A stretch of DNA of 46,676 bases from an uncultured Oceanospirillaceae bacterium (GTDB lineage Bacteria > Pseudomonadota > Gammaproteobacteria > Pseudomonadales > Balneatricaceae), in the NCBI GenBank assembly GCA_937136055.1, contig CAKZOD010000046.1, forward strand, positions 1 to 46,676. The letters run 5' to 3'. Positions 26,885 through 35,843 of the stretch are shown here, piece by piece. A program made the translations under genes and the position numbers. Under the pieces are notes generated by a model. The model searched no databases. It was not told where the DNA came from and saw only the letters and a program-made list of their open reading frames with translations. Numbering within the stretch: the stretch's first letter is position 1; each line of letters opens with the position of its first letter.

Positions 26885-29737
26885 ATGAAATTACATAATC
26901 AAGCCAAATCTCTTTTACGTTATCAATCAATAGGGATGATTGGGATTGTACTGGTTATCATTGCCGGTATATTCAGCTATTTTTTGTTTCAAGATAATTA
27001 TACGCACCAAAACCGTCTAGCGACTTTGGAAAAAGAAGTGCGTCTCGCGCAGAAGAATCAAATTAAGCAAGATGTCAAAAACGCTAGTGAGTATATTATT
27101 TACAAAAACTCACAAGCTGTTGAACAGCTGATGGAGCAGTCTAAGCAAGAAGTCGATAAAGCTTACAATATCGCATTGGCGATTTACCAACAACAAATCA
27201 GTATTGCTACCGATAAAGAAATACAAGATCTAATCTTAGCCAGTTTGCGCCATTTACGCTTTTTTAACGGCAGAGGTTATTACTTTATTGACGGCCTTGA
27301 TTCTGAAATTTTCTTACTGCCCACATCCCCTCATATGGAAGGTACATTCTCTTTAGAAAACCCTACCACTGCTCAGCTCATGCAAACCATTCTAGATTCT
27401 GTCAAAAATGAGCAAGGTGCGGGCTACTCCCGTTATAAATGGTATGCCCCCAACAACCAGCAAGAACGTATCGAAAAAATCAGTTACGCCAGGGTTTTCG
27501 AGCCTTTTAAATGGTTAATAGGTACAGGTGATTACATTGCTAGCTTTGAAAAGGATTTACAAAAATCAGCTTTGCAACGCTTAGCCCGTATCAAATCAAA
27601 CAGTAATGCCAACATTACGGTGCTCAACAGTGATCGCGAAATTATTGGTCAATCGCTATCAATTGGCTCCCTTAAAGATAATAGCTACTTGACTGAGAAG
27701 ACCCGTAGTAACGCCATTGATTTTGCAACTAGCGGCGGCGGATTTATAGATTTACGCGCACTTTCCAAGCAAGCTCAAACTGATGATCGCCTCCTATATG
27801 TTGAGGCTATTTATCCATTGAACTGGGTCGTTATTGCGGATATCTCACCTAACCGAGTTAATGCGCTAATTGAAGCGCAAAAGAAGCAAATTGAACAGCA
27901 ATCCAAACAAGATTTTAACATGCTGATCATGGTGCTTTTAATTACCGCTTTGATAACTGGCATCAGTTTGCTGGTTTACAACTTCTGGCTGAGAAAGCTG
28001 TTTCGCAATTACCAAGACAGTTTAGATTTACAGCAACAAGAAATTCACGACAACACACAAAAGCTAAAACTTGCCTCTCGAGTCTTTGACTCATCAAACG
28101 ATGCCATTGTTGTGACAGATGCTAAACACCGTATCATCACAGCCAACCCTGCATGCTCAAAAATATCAGGCTTCAACATCCAAGAGCTACTAGGTAAACA
28201 GCCGAGAATACTTGGCTCTGATCATCATCACGATGACAATTTTTATGATCGTATTCAACAAGAGCTTGATCAAAAAGGCTATTGGCAAGGTGAGATTTGG
28301 AATAAGCACAAAACAGGTAATTTATATTTAGCTTGGCTAACAGTATCGACCAGCGTTAATGCGCACAATGAAGTTCATAATTACATCTCTATCTTTTCTG
28401 ATATTTCAGAGCGCAAGAGAGCCGAGAAACGACTTTCGTACCTAGCTGATTATGACCCGTTAACTAAGCTTTCCAAACGCCACATCTTGGCCAAACATGT
28501 GACAGAAGTCATCAGCCAAAACAGCAATGTTACGAGTAATAAATTCGCATTAATGCTGATTGATTTAGATCGTTTTAAAAACATAAATGATTCTTTAGGG
28601 CACAACATTGGTGACATCGTGCTGCAGAGAATCGCCAAACGATTATCTGCAAACATACGTGCATCGGATACGATTAGCCGCTTAAGTGGCGATGAATTCA
28701 TCATTTTAGTGAATCATAATAAAGCTCACACTGCTGCTGCTCGCCTGGCAACTCGTGTACTGAGAGATTTATCACTACCACTAGAAATTGGCGATCACGA
28801 TCTTGTGGTCACACCAAGCATTGGTATTGCGCTGTATCCACAAAATGGCAGTAATTTTGACTCGCTATTAAAAAATGCCGATGCAGCACTCAATCACGCT
28901 AAAGCGCTTGGCCGGAATAATCTGCAATTCTTCACTGATGATATGCACCAGCGCGCATCAGAAAAATTAACGATTGAGCGCGGTCTGCGACTTGCTATTG
29001 ATAAACAACAGTTCGCGCTGCATTATCAGGCGCAATTTGATCTACAAAGCGGTTTACTGATTGGTTGTGAAGCTTTGATTCGCTGGGACTGCCCTGAACT
29101 TGGCATGCCACCGCCTGACAAATTCATCCCTGTTGCTGAAGAGACTGGGCTAATTCTGCCAATAGGTCAGTGGGTATTAGATGAAGCTTGCAAACAGGCT
29201 GCTTACTGGAAAGCGCAGGGGTTAAATTTAGTCCCGATTGCAGTCAACGTATCGAGTCACCAATTCAACAAAAACTTGATTAAGTCAATTCAACATTGCT
29301 TGAAAAAGCACGCGATTGAACCGCAGTTAATTGTGATCGAGATCACCGAAAGCGCGCTGATGAAAGATCCTGAATTCACTAAAGATACACTTTGCCAATT
29401 GCGCAAAATGGGGATTAAAATTGCCCTTGATGATTTCGGCACTGGCTACTCTTCACTTGCCTACCTCAAGCGCTTCCCTATTGATAAATTAAAAATAGAC
29501 AGAGCATTCATCATGGGGCTTCCGAAGGATCAAGACGACTTAGTCATCACCCGCTCAATTATTGATGTGGCTTGCAACTTAAATATGGAAACAATTGCAG
29601 AAGGTGTTGAAACTAAAGAGCAGTTAACCTTATTAACTGATTTAGGTTGCAATCAAATGCAAGGGTTTTATAAAGCGCGACCTATTGATGCAGCTAGCTT
29701 TGTGGCTGAGCATCTGGCAAATCACAATCCCTCGTAA
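26885..29737 (+). CDS. Membrane Cache-PAS-GGDEF-EAL cyclic-di-GMP protein
   Basis: This 950-residue inner-membrane signalling protein probably controls cyclic-di-GMP. In order it has TM1 (~17-36), a periplasmic Cache domain (FFNGRGYYFIDGLDSEIFLL, GYSRYKWYAPN, PFKWLIGTGDYI), TM2 (~345-367), and a PAS domain (~395-510, with AITANPA-like and DISERKRAEKRL ends). A GGDEF domain follows (LMLIDLDRFKNINDSLGH; active-site loop SGDEF at ~601), then an EAL domain (EALIRW near 729, EITESAL, DDFGTGYSSLAYLKRFP, ETIAEGVET). The EAL residues look complete, so phosphodiesterase activity is likely; the first Gly of GGDEF is Ser, so cyclase activity is uncertain. Next to betaine catabolism genes, a small-molecule ligand is plausible but unproven. 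Its 3' end overlaps the convergent MocR gene by 44 bp. Confidence 0.93.
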   Translation: MKLHNQAKSLLRYQSIGMIGIVLVIIAGIFSYFLFQDNYTHQNRLATLEKEVRLAQKNQIKQDVKNASEYIIYKNSQAVEQLMEQSKQEVDKAYNIALAIYQQQISIATDKEIQDLILASLRHLRFFNGRGYYFIDGLDSEIFLLPTSPHMEGTFSLENPTTAQLMQTILDSVKNEQGAGYSRYKWYAPNNQQERIEKISYARVFEPFKWLIGTGDYIASFEKDLQKSALQRLARIKSNSNANITVLNSDREIIGQSLSIGSLKDNSYLTEKTRSNAIDFATSGGGFIDLRALSKQAQTDDRLLYVEAIYPLNWVVIADISPNRVNALIEAQKKQIEQQSKQDFNMLIMVLLITALITGISLLVYNFWLRKLFRNYQDSLDLQQQEIHDNTQKLKLASRVFDSSNDAIVVTDAKHRIITANPACSKISGFNIQELLGKQPRILGSDHHHDDNFYDRIQQELDQKGYWQGEIWNKHKTGNLYLAWLTVSTSVNAHNEVHNYISIFSDISERKRAEKRLSYLADYDPLTKLSKRHILAKHVTEVISQNSNVTSNKFALMLIDLDRFKNINDSLGHNIGDIVLQRIAKRLSANIRASDTISRLSGDEFIILVNHNKAHTAAARLATRVLRDLSLPLEIGDHDLVVTPSIGIALYPQNGSNFDSLLKNADAALNHAKALGRNNLQFFTDDMHQRASEKLTIERGLRLAIDKQQFALHYQAQFDLQSGLLIGCEALIRWDCPELGMPPPDKFIPVAEETGLILPIGQWVLDEACKQAAYWKAQGLNLVPIAVNVSSHQFNKNLIKSIQHCLKKHAIEPQLIVIEITESALMKDPEFTKDTLCQLRKMGIKIALDDFGTGYSSLAYLKRFPIDKLKIDRAFIMGLPKDQDDLVITRSIIDVACNLNMETIAEGVETKEQLTLLTDLGCNQMQGFYKARPIDAASFVAEHLANHNPS

Positions 29738-31040
29738 CGAGCTGTTGCAGGATTTGTAGGCCTTTTAAGAAATGTGCATCTGTTGCTATCGCCATTACCG
29801 ATAAGCGCACCGCTCGTGCTCTTTGCGATGCACTAAAAAAGGATGCATCGCTCACTATCACCCCCTGCGCCTGCGCCTTGGCAGTAAAATCCTTAGCGCT
29901 CCATGTCTCAGGTAATTGCAACCAACAGCTGTAACTCGCACTTTGACGCTGCATGGGTTGTTGTAAATACTCAGTCACCAGCAACTGTCTTTGAGCCGCT
30001 TTCTTCTTTTGCCTATTCGCCCATTGAAAAGCCGTACCGCTATTAATAGCATCCGTTGCCAGCTCAAACATGAAAGGAGATGCCAACCAAATAGTAGCAC
30101 GAATATAATCAACAACTTTAGGGCGCTGCTCTTTAGGTATCTTAATATATCCACAGCGCAACCCCGGGCTTATCGCCTTGGATAAACTACTAATATAAAA
30201 AGTCCTTTCAGGGATAATATTGGCAATTGGCGCTAATAGCTGCTGATTCAAAAAGGCATATATATCATCTTCAACTAGCCACAGTTGATACGCTTTCACA
30301 AGCATCGCTATTTGTTGGCGACGCTCTAGCAACATTGTTGCTCCTGTTGGGTTTTGCTGAGCAGGCACCACCAGCACCATTGTGGGCTTTTCTTTTTCAC
30401 ACTGCTCTTGCAAAGCGCTAGGCATCATTCCTTGCTCATCCATCTCTATCGCCACAACTCTGCGGTGCAGATATTTACAGATAGATAAAATACCCGGATA
30501 AGTGTGCGCTTCTACCGCAATGCAGTCCCCCTCCTTTGAGTACAATTGGATCAAACTTGCCAGCGCATTTTGTGCGCCATTGGTTAACACAATATCCTCG
30601 CTATCATCAACGGCTAGCCCAAAATGGCGACACCATTTGGCGCCCGCCTCTCTATGGCGCTTTAACCCGCTATCTTCACTGTATTGCAAAAGCTCATCGT
30701 CGATGTGCTGCGCCTGAGTAGCCAGTAAGGATTTTATAGCGGCGTTATTCAATGTTGAGCAAGGTTGTAATATTGAAAAGTTAAATTCATCCGCTGCTAT
30801 TTGCGCATGAATCACATTCTCCAATCTCTCACCGAGCACATAGCTACCACGGCCGACATAAGAGGCAATTTTTCGCTGTTCTACAAGTAACTGATACGCT
30901 TTAGCCACCGTTACCGCTGTTGTATTCAACTGCTTGGCCAATACACGATGGGGAGGCAGCTTAGAGCCTTTGGGATATTCACCCGATTCTATTCGCTGAT
31001 TAATTTGGGCGGCAATGATTTGATATTTCGGTTGATTCAT
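29694..31040 (-). CDS. MocR/PdxR-type GntR regulator with aminotransferase-like domain
   Basis: These regulators fuse a GntR winged helix to a PLP-dependent fold-type I aminotransferase-like domain that senses PLP adducts. The HTH is at the N-terminus (QIIAAQINQRIESGEYPKGS, LPPHRVLAKQLNTTAVTVAK). The aminotransferase-like domain follows, with VLTNGAQNALASLIQLY, VVPAQQNPTGATM, VEDDIYAFL and the PLP-lysine segment SSLSKAISPGLRCGYI. I place the start at the ATG at 31038-31040 (MNQPKYQII); an extension to 31097 has no family support. It is divergent from the 3-hydroxyisobutyrate-dehydrogenase-like gene (144-bp gap), its most likely target. Confidence 0.9.
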   Translation of the reverse strand: MNQPKYQIIAAQINQRIESGEYPKGSKLPPHRVLAKQLNTTAVTVAKAYQLLVEQRKIASYVGRGSYVLGERLENVIHAQIAADEFNFSILQPCSTLNNAAIKSLLATQAQHIDDELLQYSEDSGLKRHREAGAKWCRHFGLAVDDSEDIVLTNGAQNALASLIQLYSKEGDCIAVEAHTYPGILSICKYLHRRVVAIEMDEQGMMPSALQEQCEKEKPTMVLVVPAQQNPTGATMLLERRQQIAMLVKAYQLWLVEDDIYAFLNQQLLAPIANIIPERTFYISSLSKAISPGLRCGYIKIPKEQRPKVVDYIRATIWLASPFMFELATDAINSGTAFQWANRQKKKAAQRQLLVTEYLQQPMQRQSASYSCWLQLPETWSAKDFTAKAQAQGVIVSDASFFSASQRARAVRLSVMAIATDAHFLKGLQILQQLVTRDCDLPDAQPQS

Positions 31041-31184
31041 AGCACTAGCACTTAGACTTTGAGAGAGCATTACAACAAACAGATTGACATATGTCAATTA
31101 TGAAAATACTATCGATCCATCACATTTTATGCGCTTGCAATAAGTGCATCACATCTCAGAGTATTAAGTATTAGAGGTTAAACA

Positions 31185-32054
31185 ATGACAAAAAGTACAG
31201 CAGCCTTTATCGGTCTTGGCGTTATGGGCTATCCCATGGCAGGTCATTTACAAAGCAATGGCTATGCAACTACCACTTACAACCGAAGTAGCGAAAAAGC
31301 CGTTAAATGGGCAGAACAGCATAAAGGCGCCTTCGCCGCGACACCTAGAGAAGCTGCCCTAAATGCACAAACGGTGTTTGTGTGTGTTGGTAATGATGAT
31401 GATGTGCGCTCTGTCATTTATGGTGGTGATGGCGTCTTAGCTGGTTTATCTGCAGGCAACACTTTGGTTGATCACACAACCACCTCTGCAACTCTTGCTC
31501 TTGAACTACAAGCTGCCTGTGAAAAAATAGGCGTCAGCTTTATTGATGCACCGGTATCTGGTGGTCAAGCGGGTGCTGAAAATGGCAAATTAACTGTCAT
31601 GTGTGGTGGCGAGCAAGCGGCGTTTGATAAAGCTGTACCGCTCATGCAAAGCTACTCGCAACAAATTCAATTGCTCGGTGAAAACGGCCAAGGGCAGCGC
31701 TGCAAAATGGTCAACCAGATCTGTATTGCAGGTGTTCTACAAGGTTTATCAGAAGCGTTACAACTAGCAAAAGCTGCCGGCTTACCGATCGAGCAAGTAG
31801 TTGATACTTTAAAGCATGGCGCTGCTGGTTCTTGGCAGATGGAAAACCGCTTAGTCACTATGGGCCAAGACAAGTTTGATTTTGGCTTCGCGGTTGACTG
31901 GATGCGCAAAGATCTTAACATTTGCTTAGATGAAGCAGCTAAACACGGTGTTGAACTGCCGTTAACCAAAGATGTTGATAGTCGTTATGCCTCCTTACAA
32001 AAGAAGGGTTTAGGCCGTATGGATACGTCTTCTCTGGTTAAATCATTCGATTAG
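31185..32054 (+). CDS. 3-hydroxyisobutyrate dehydrogenase-family NAD(P)-dependent oxidoreductase
   Basis: The beta-hydroxyacid dehydrogenase family oxidises or reduces 3-hydroxyacids such as 3-hydroxyisobutyrate, tartronate semialdehyde or sulfolactaldehyde. The 289-residue protein has the Rossmann motif FIGLGVMGYPMAGHL (residues 8-22), the substrate-binding FIDAPVSGGQAGAENG, the catalytic-Lys helix GQGQRCKMVNQ and the conserved RKDLNICLDEA near residue 240. Substrate cannot be told from the sequence. Control by the divergent MocR-type regulator is inferred from position. A strong terminator follows. Confidence 0.9.
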   Translation: MTKSTAAFIGLGVMGYPMAGHLQSNGYATTTYNRSSEKAVKWAEQHKGAFAATPREAALNAQTVFVCVGNDDDVRSVIYGGDGVLAGLSAGNTLVDHTTTSATLALELQAACEKIGVSFIDAPVSGGQAGAENGKLTVMCGGEQAAFDKAVPLMQSYSQQIQLLGENGQGQRCKMVNQICIAGVLQGLSEALQLAKAAGLPIEQVVDTLKHGAAGSWQMENRLVTMGQDKFDFGFAVDWMRKDLNICLDEAAKHGVELPLTKDVDSRYASLQKKGLGRMDTSSLVKSFD

Positions 32055-32076
32055 CACTTGTAAATCTATTGTCAAA

Positions 32077-32102
32077 AGCCGGCCTATTCGCCGGTTTTTT
32101 TT
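32077..32102 (+). terminator. Rho-independent terminator between convergent genes
   Basis: CCGGC-CTATTC-GCCGG is followed by eight T, 22 bp after the dehydrogenase stop. The minus strand also has a short T-run (CTTTTG) after the stem, so it may act for the enolase-superfamily gene too. Confidence 0.85.
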
Positions 32103-32118
32103 ACTCTCAAAGCTCAAA

Positions 32119-33228
32119 CTAAAAGCGCGATGCGTGATAACTCACCTGATAGTCGCTTAAGCTCAACCAAAGTGGATCAACCTCAATACCCCAACCCGGC
32201 TTATCACTGATCTTTAAGTCACCATTCTCAATTTGATAATCAGGAGTAAACACCCCTGCTTGCCAAGGATAATAATCTAACCCCTCTATGCTGTACTCAA
32301 CATACTTACCTGCATTGCTAATACCGGCCATTAAATGTGCAGAAAACAGTGTCACTAAAGAGAGGTTGGCCGAGTGTAAAGTACAGGGAATATTCGCCTT
32401 TGCTGCTCGCTGTGCGACTTGCAAAGTACGGGTAATTCCCCCCATATAACAAATATCCGGCTGAATAATATCAACAACATTTCGCTCAATAATCTGATCC
32501 CAAACTATCATGTTGTTATCTTGCTCGCCGCCGCTGATATCGATATCTAATGCATCACGTACCTGCTTTGTCCAATCTAATTCCCAATAAGGGCAAGGCT
32601 CTTCAAAATGACTCACCCCATAATCTTGTAACATGTGCCCTACTTCAATCGCTTTTTTGGGGGTGAAGGCGCTGTTTGCATCCACTAGCAAAGTGACATC
32701 ATCACCTAAAGCTTTTCGAACCTGCGCAATAATTTCTTCAGTGCGCCCAGGCCATTGATCAATATCATGCCCACACTCTCGGCCCACACGAAATTTAAAC
32801 GAGTGGTACCCATATAGCTCACGCAGCTCTAGAAAACGCTCGGCCTCTTGCTGTGCACTAATGTCACGGCGCATACTGGAGGCATACACGGGAATACTTG
32901 ATGCAGTACTGCCTAACAGCTGAGCTACTGACTTCTTCGCACGCTTACCTTTAATATCCCAAAGCGCAGTATCTAAGCCACATAATGCACGATAGAGGTA
33001 AGTACCGGGAAACTTATGCTCGCGCTCTAAAATTAATTGAGTGAGAGCCTCTAAATCATCACAGGGCTGGCCGAGGGCATGAGGAGTGATATGGCGATGC
33101 ACAATCTGCGCCGTTATATCTGCATTATAGGTAGACACCTGCCCCCACCCTTCATCGCCTTCATTAGTTTTAACACGCACAAAACACAAATATTCATTCG
33201 CAAAGGTTTCAATACTCGATATTTTCAC
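32119..33228 (-). CDS. Enolase-superfamily enzyme, mandelate racemase-like
   Basis: Enolase-superfamily enzymes abstract a proton alpha to a carboxylate, causing racemisation, dehydration or cycloisomerisation. Visible elements are YGYHSFKFRVGRE (candidate catalytic Lys), metal ligands Asp in LLVDANSAFTP and Glu in HFEEPCPYWE and SGGEQD, the Asp in IIQPDICYMGG, and His in CTLHSANLS. This is the mandelate-racemase pattern with a C-terminal His. The start is best placed at the GTG at 33226-33228 (encoding VKISSIETF, about 369 residues), which has an AGAGG ribosome site 7 nt upstream; the frame is open to 33255. It follows the GMC oxidoreductase gene by about 48 bp and probably acts on the same pathway. 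Substrate is unknown. Confidence 0.85.
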   Translation of the reverse strand: MKISSIETFANEYLCFVRVKTNEGDEGWGQVSTYNADITAQIVHRHITPHALGQPCDDLEALTQLILEREHKFPGTYLYRALCGLDTALWDIKGKRAKKSVAQLLGSTASSIPVYASSMRRDISAQQEAERFLELRELYGYHSFKFRVGRECGHDIDQWPGRTEEIIAQVRKALGDDVTLLVDANSAFTPKKAIEVGHMLQDYGVSHFEEPCPYWELDWTKQVRDALDIDISGGEQDNNMIVWDQIIERNVVDIIQPDICYMGGITRTLQVAQRAAKANIPCTLHSANLSLVTLFSAHLMAGISNAGKYVEYSIEGLDYYPWQAGVFTPDYQIENGDLKISDKPGWGIEVDPLWLSLSDYQVSYHASRF

Positions 33229-33276
33229 AGTGCATCCTCTTAACATATTGGTCATTCTAGTATGACGTTTTAGAAA

Positions 33277-34899
33277 TTAGTGCTCGTTATGATCTTGCAA
33301 AATCAAATCAGCCCCGCGCTCTGCAAGCATCATCACTGGCGCATTAGTGTTGCCCGAGGTCACGGTTGGAAACACAGAGGCATCCACCACTCTGAGCCTA
33401 TCTATACTGTGTACTTGTAGGCGCTGATTACAAACACTCTGCTCGATATCAACCCCCATGCGACAAGTACTCGTCGGGTGAAACACTGTCCAAGCATAAT
33501 CACGTATGTCAGCAATCAACTGTTCATCCGTTTGACACACTTTGCCCGGCCTGATTTCCTCAGTAATGATATCAGCCAGTGCAGGAGCCTTGGCTAGCTC
33601 TCTCAACAACTTAACGCCTTTTAAGAGCGTTTCTACATCACGAGGATCGCTTAAGTAATTCGGCTCTATTTTAGGTGCGTGAAGCGGGTTACTGCTGGTA
33701 ATAGTGATTTTTCCGGTGGATCTTGGACGACAGTTAGATAGGCCTAACAAGAAAGCAGAGAAGGGGTCCGGATTCAATAAAGGTCTTTTACCAACAGGTG
33801 CTCTGGTATAACTCACTGGGGAAAAGTAGAGTTGGATGTCAGGCTGTCTCAGTTGTGGATCTGTTTTAATAAACCCACCACCTTGATTAATACTCAAGCT
33901 CAACGGCCCTTTACGTGTGCAAACGTATTTAACACCAGCTTTAAGCTTTCCCCACCAGCTGTGTAATTCATCATTTAAAGTTGGCTGATTGCTGCGATAA
34001 AGATAATCCATCCCCAGGTGATCTTGTAAATGCAGCCCTACGTTTGGGTTATTCAGTACTACTGGAATCTGCAGTGCTGTAAGTAGCTCTTTATCGCCAA
34101 TACCTGACAACTGCAATAACTGTGGTGAATTAATAGTACCAGCACTGAGAATTACTTCACGCCTTGCGCTCACACACTTTGTTTCACCTTCTTTTATAAA
34201 TTCAACGGCGCTCGCAGCCCTCCCTTCAAACAGCACTTTAGTGACATGAGCACAGCTGATCAAATGAAGATTCTGTCGCTTTAGTGCTGGATGCAAATAC
34301 GCTTTCGCCGCTGAAACGCGAAGGCCGTTATGTGTATTTATTTGATAGAGACCAACGCCTTCTTGGCTTGCCCCATTCATATCGGGGTTAAAGGCTACTC
34401 CCGTTTGCTCACCTGCGCGCAAGTAGTTACTACACAGTGGATGTAACTGCTCACTTACATCACTCACGTGGATAGGGCCATTACCACCACGGTAGTTATC
34501 CGCTCCCCCTTGATAAGTCTCCAGCTTCTTAAAATATGGCAGCACTTGTTCATAGCTCCACAAGCTATTTCCAGCATCTGCCCATTCATTAAAGTCTTCA
34601 GCATTACCACGCACAAACACCATCGCATTTATCGAACTAGAGCCCCCAAGCACCTTTCCTCGTGGCCAATAACTTTGACGGTTATCCATCGCAGGATTGC
34701 GCTCTGTTGTATACATCCAATTAACCGCTTTTTGATAATAGGTTTTACCGTACCCTATGGGTATTTGGATCCATGGGCGAATATCACTACCACCTGCTTC
34801 AATAATACATACTGAATAACGGCCACACTCAGATAAGCGACTCGCTAGTACACAACCGGCTGATCCAGCACCTACAATAACGAAATCAAAAGTATCCAC
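33277..34899 (-). CDS. GMC-family FAD alcohol dehydrogenase (choline dehydrogenase-like)
   Basis: GMC enzymes oxidise alcohols using FAD. The 540-residue protein has the N-terminal FAD motif FDFVIVGAGSAGCVLASRL, GMC signature 1 (WPRGKVLGGSSSINAMVFVR), signature 2 (SAGTINSPQLLQLSGIG), and the C-terminal active site with His in VFHPTSTCRMG and Asn in SGNTNAPVMMLAERGADLI. BetA choline dehydrogenases are close relatives, but pairing with an enolase-superfamily enzyme rather than betB argues for another substrate. The start is GTG at 34897-34899. It is the first gene of a two-gene unit on the minus strand. Confidence 0.9.
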   Translation of the reverse strand: MDTFDFVIVGAGSAGCVLASRLSECGRYSVCIIEAGGSDIRPWIQIPIGYGKTYYQKAVNWMYTTERNPAMDNRQSYWPRGKVLGGSSSINAMVFVRGNAEDFNEWADAGNSLWSYEQVLPYFKKLETYQGGADNYRGGNGPIHVSDVSEQLHPLCSNYLRAGEQTGVAFNPDMNGASQEGVGLYQINTHNGLRVSAAKAYLHPALKRQNLHLISCAHVTKVLFEGRAASAVEFIKEGETKCVSARREVILSAGTINSPQLLQLSGIGDKELLTALQIPVVLNNPNVGLHLQDHLGMDYLYRSNQPTLNDELHSWWGKLKAGVKYVCTRKGPLSLSINQGGGFIKTDPQLRQPDIQLYFSPVSYTRAPVGKRPLLNPDPFSAFLLGLSNCRPRSTGKITITSSNPLHAPKIEPNYLSDPRDVETLLKGVKLLRELAKAPALADIITEEIRPGKVCQTDEQLIADIRDYAWTVFHPTSTCRMGVDIEQSVCNQRLQVHSIDRLRVVDASVFPTVTSGNTNAPVMMLAERGADLILQDHNEH

Positions 34900-34996
34900 T
34901 ATTAATTACTCGGCTAGTCATAAAGTTTCCATCCATAATAAGAGGGTGTTTAAAGTTTATGCAACTGAATTTAAACCCAAGCACTTGTTTTACTTA

Positions 34997-35266
34997 GGGA
35001 ACATGCGATCAAGTCCCCAAATCTTCTCTGTGGATAACTAAGGGGCCAGACCCGCGGAAAAATACGCAGTGAATGGCCAGTCCTTTACAAGTGTTTTGAC
35101 AAAGGAGGTGGCCCCTTAGATATCCACCCTACGGGGCGTACAGGATATTCCGTGCTCTTCGTTAATGCTTTTCGCCGGGCAACCAGCCCGCCTGTAAGCA
35201 TTGTCTCTATCACGAAAAATCCTGTACGCCAGAGGTGTTTGGGACTTAATCGGATGCTCCCTAGAC
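34997..35266 (-). repeat. Dispersed structured repeat, copy 2 (well preserved)
   Basis: This ~270-bp non-coding element is nearly wholly self-complementary in nested blocks. The outer arms TAAGGGGCCA (35039-35048) and TGGCCCCTTA (35109-35118) form one hairpin. The arms GGCGTACAGGAT (35135 on) and ATCCTGTACGCC (to 35230) form a second. Inside the second, AATGCTT/AAGCATT encloses CGGGC-AACCA-GCCCG. It is inverted relative to copy 1 at 16845-17108 and 18 kb away. Any open frame within it is incidental. It resembles REP/MITE-like non-autonomous elements; no transposase is in the window. Confidence 0.85.
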
Positions 35267-35499
35267 TATCAACCCCACTTGATTCATTAAAGCGCAAAAT
35301 AAAAACGAATTGCTTATAAAACCCATTAAACCACTAAAGACGACAAACCCGCCCTAAACTTGATAGTTTACCGATAACACCCTATTTTGGTCGTGAAGAC
35401 TACCTGTTAGAAAACAGGCCATGCGCAGTATTTTGCACCAGTTATCTCAAGCGGTACAACAGCGCTTACCCTGCTGTGATAAAGACAACGTGATCGAGC
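35267..35499. other. Spacer between the structured repeat and effector remnant C
   Basis: No gene was recognised. A perfect small hairpin CCTGTT-AGAA-AACAGG lies at 35403-35418. Confidence 0.4.
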
Positions 35500-35625
35500 A
35501 TATAAATAATATAGGTACTGATACTTCAGTGATGGAGTGCTAAGTATAAGTAAACTGCAAATCACTCATACTTATAATTCGTTGTCGATAATTTCCTTAA
35601 AGACATCTTGGCATTATCAAACCTA
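35500..35625 (-). pseudogene. T6SS effector C-terminal remnant C
   Basis: The minus strand translates as RQRIISMSDLQFTYT, a stop, then HSITEVSVPILFIC. This aligns with the last part of the intact effector (HRYRIMSMNDFKFTYT, YPTIEVAVPILLV). The DNA match to 41817-41925 and to 39865-39950 is clear over ~110 bp, with a nonsense codon and frame-breaking changes, so it is a decayed piece. It is downstream of the fourth probable immunity gene. Homology fades beyond about 35625. Confidence 0.8.
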
Positions 35626-35843
35626 AATTGTCGAATTGAATAATGAAAGTAAGCATAAGCTATTGAAGTATTAAGACAATAACATAAACATTCTCATCAC
35701 AAGTAAGAGAAGCAAAAATTTTTCTAATGCTCTATCTACACTAAAATTTCATACCAATTTTTCACGCCTTACTTGCAAACCTAGGTTATCTGCGTTTCAA
35801 AACCACCTTGAATGAGTTACAACCGAGAATCAATAAAGGAACG

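Noticed and set aside
35085..35297. A 70-residue frame in the structured repeat
   Set aside because: It is antisense to nothing and lies within an element made of nested inverted repeats; the decayed copy at 16845 does not preserve it.
35421..35543. A 40-codon plus-strand frame (MRSILHQLSQAVQQ...)
   Set aside because: No ribosome site, no recognisable family, and its end overlaps effector remnant C on the other strand.
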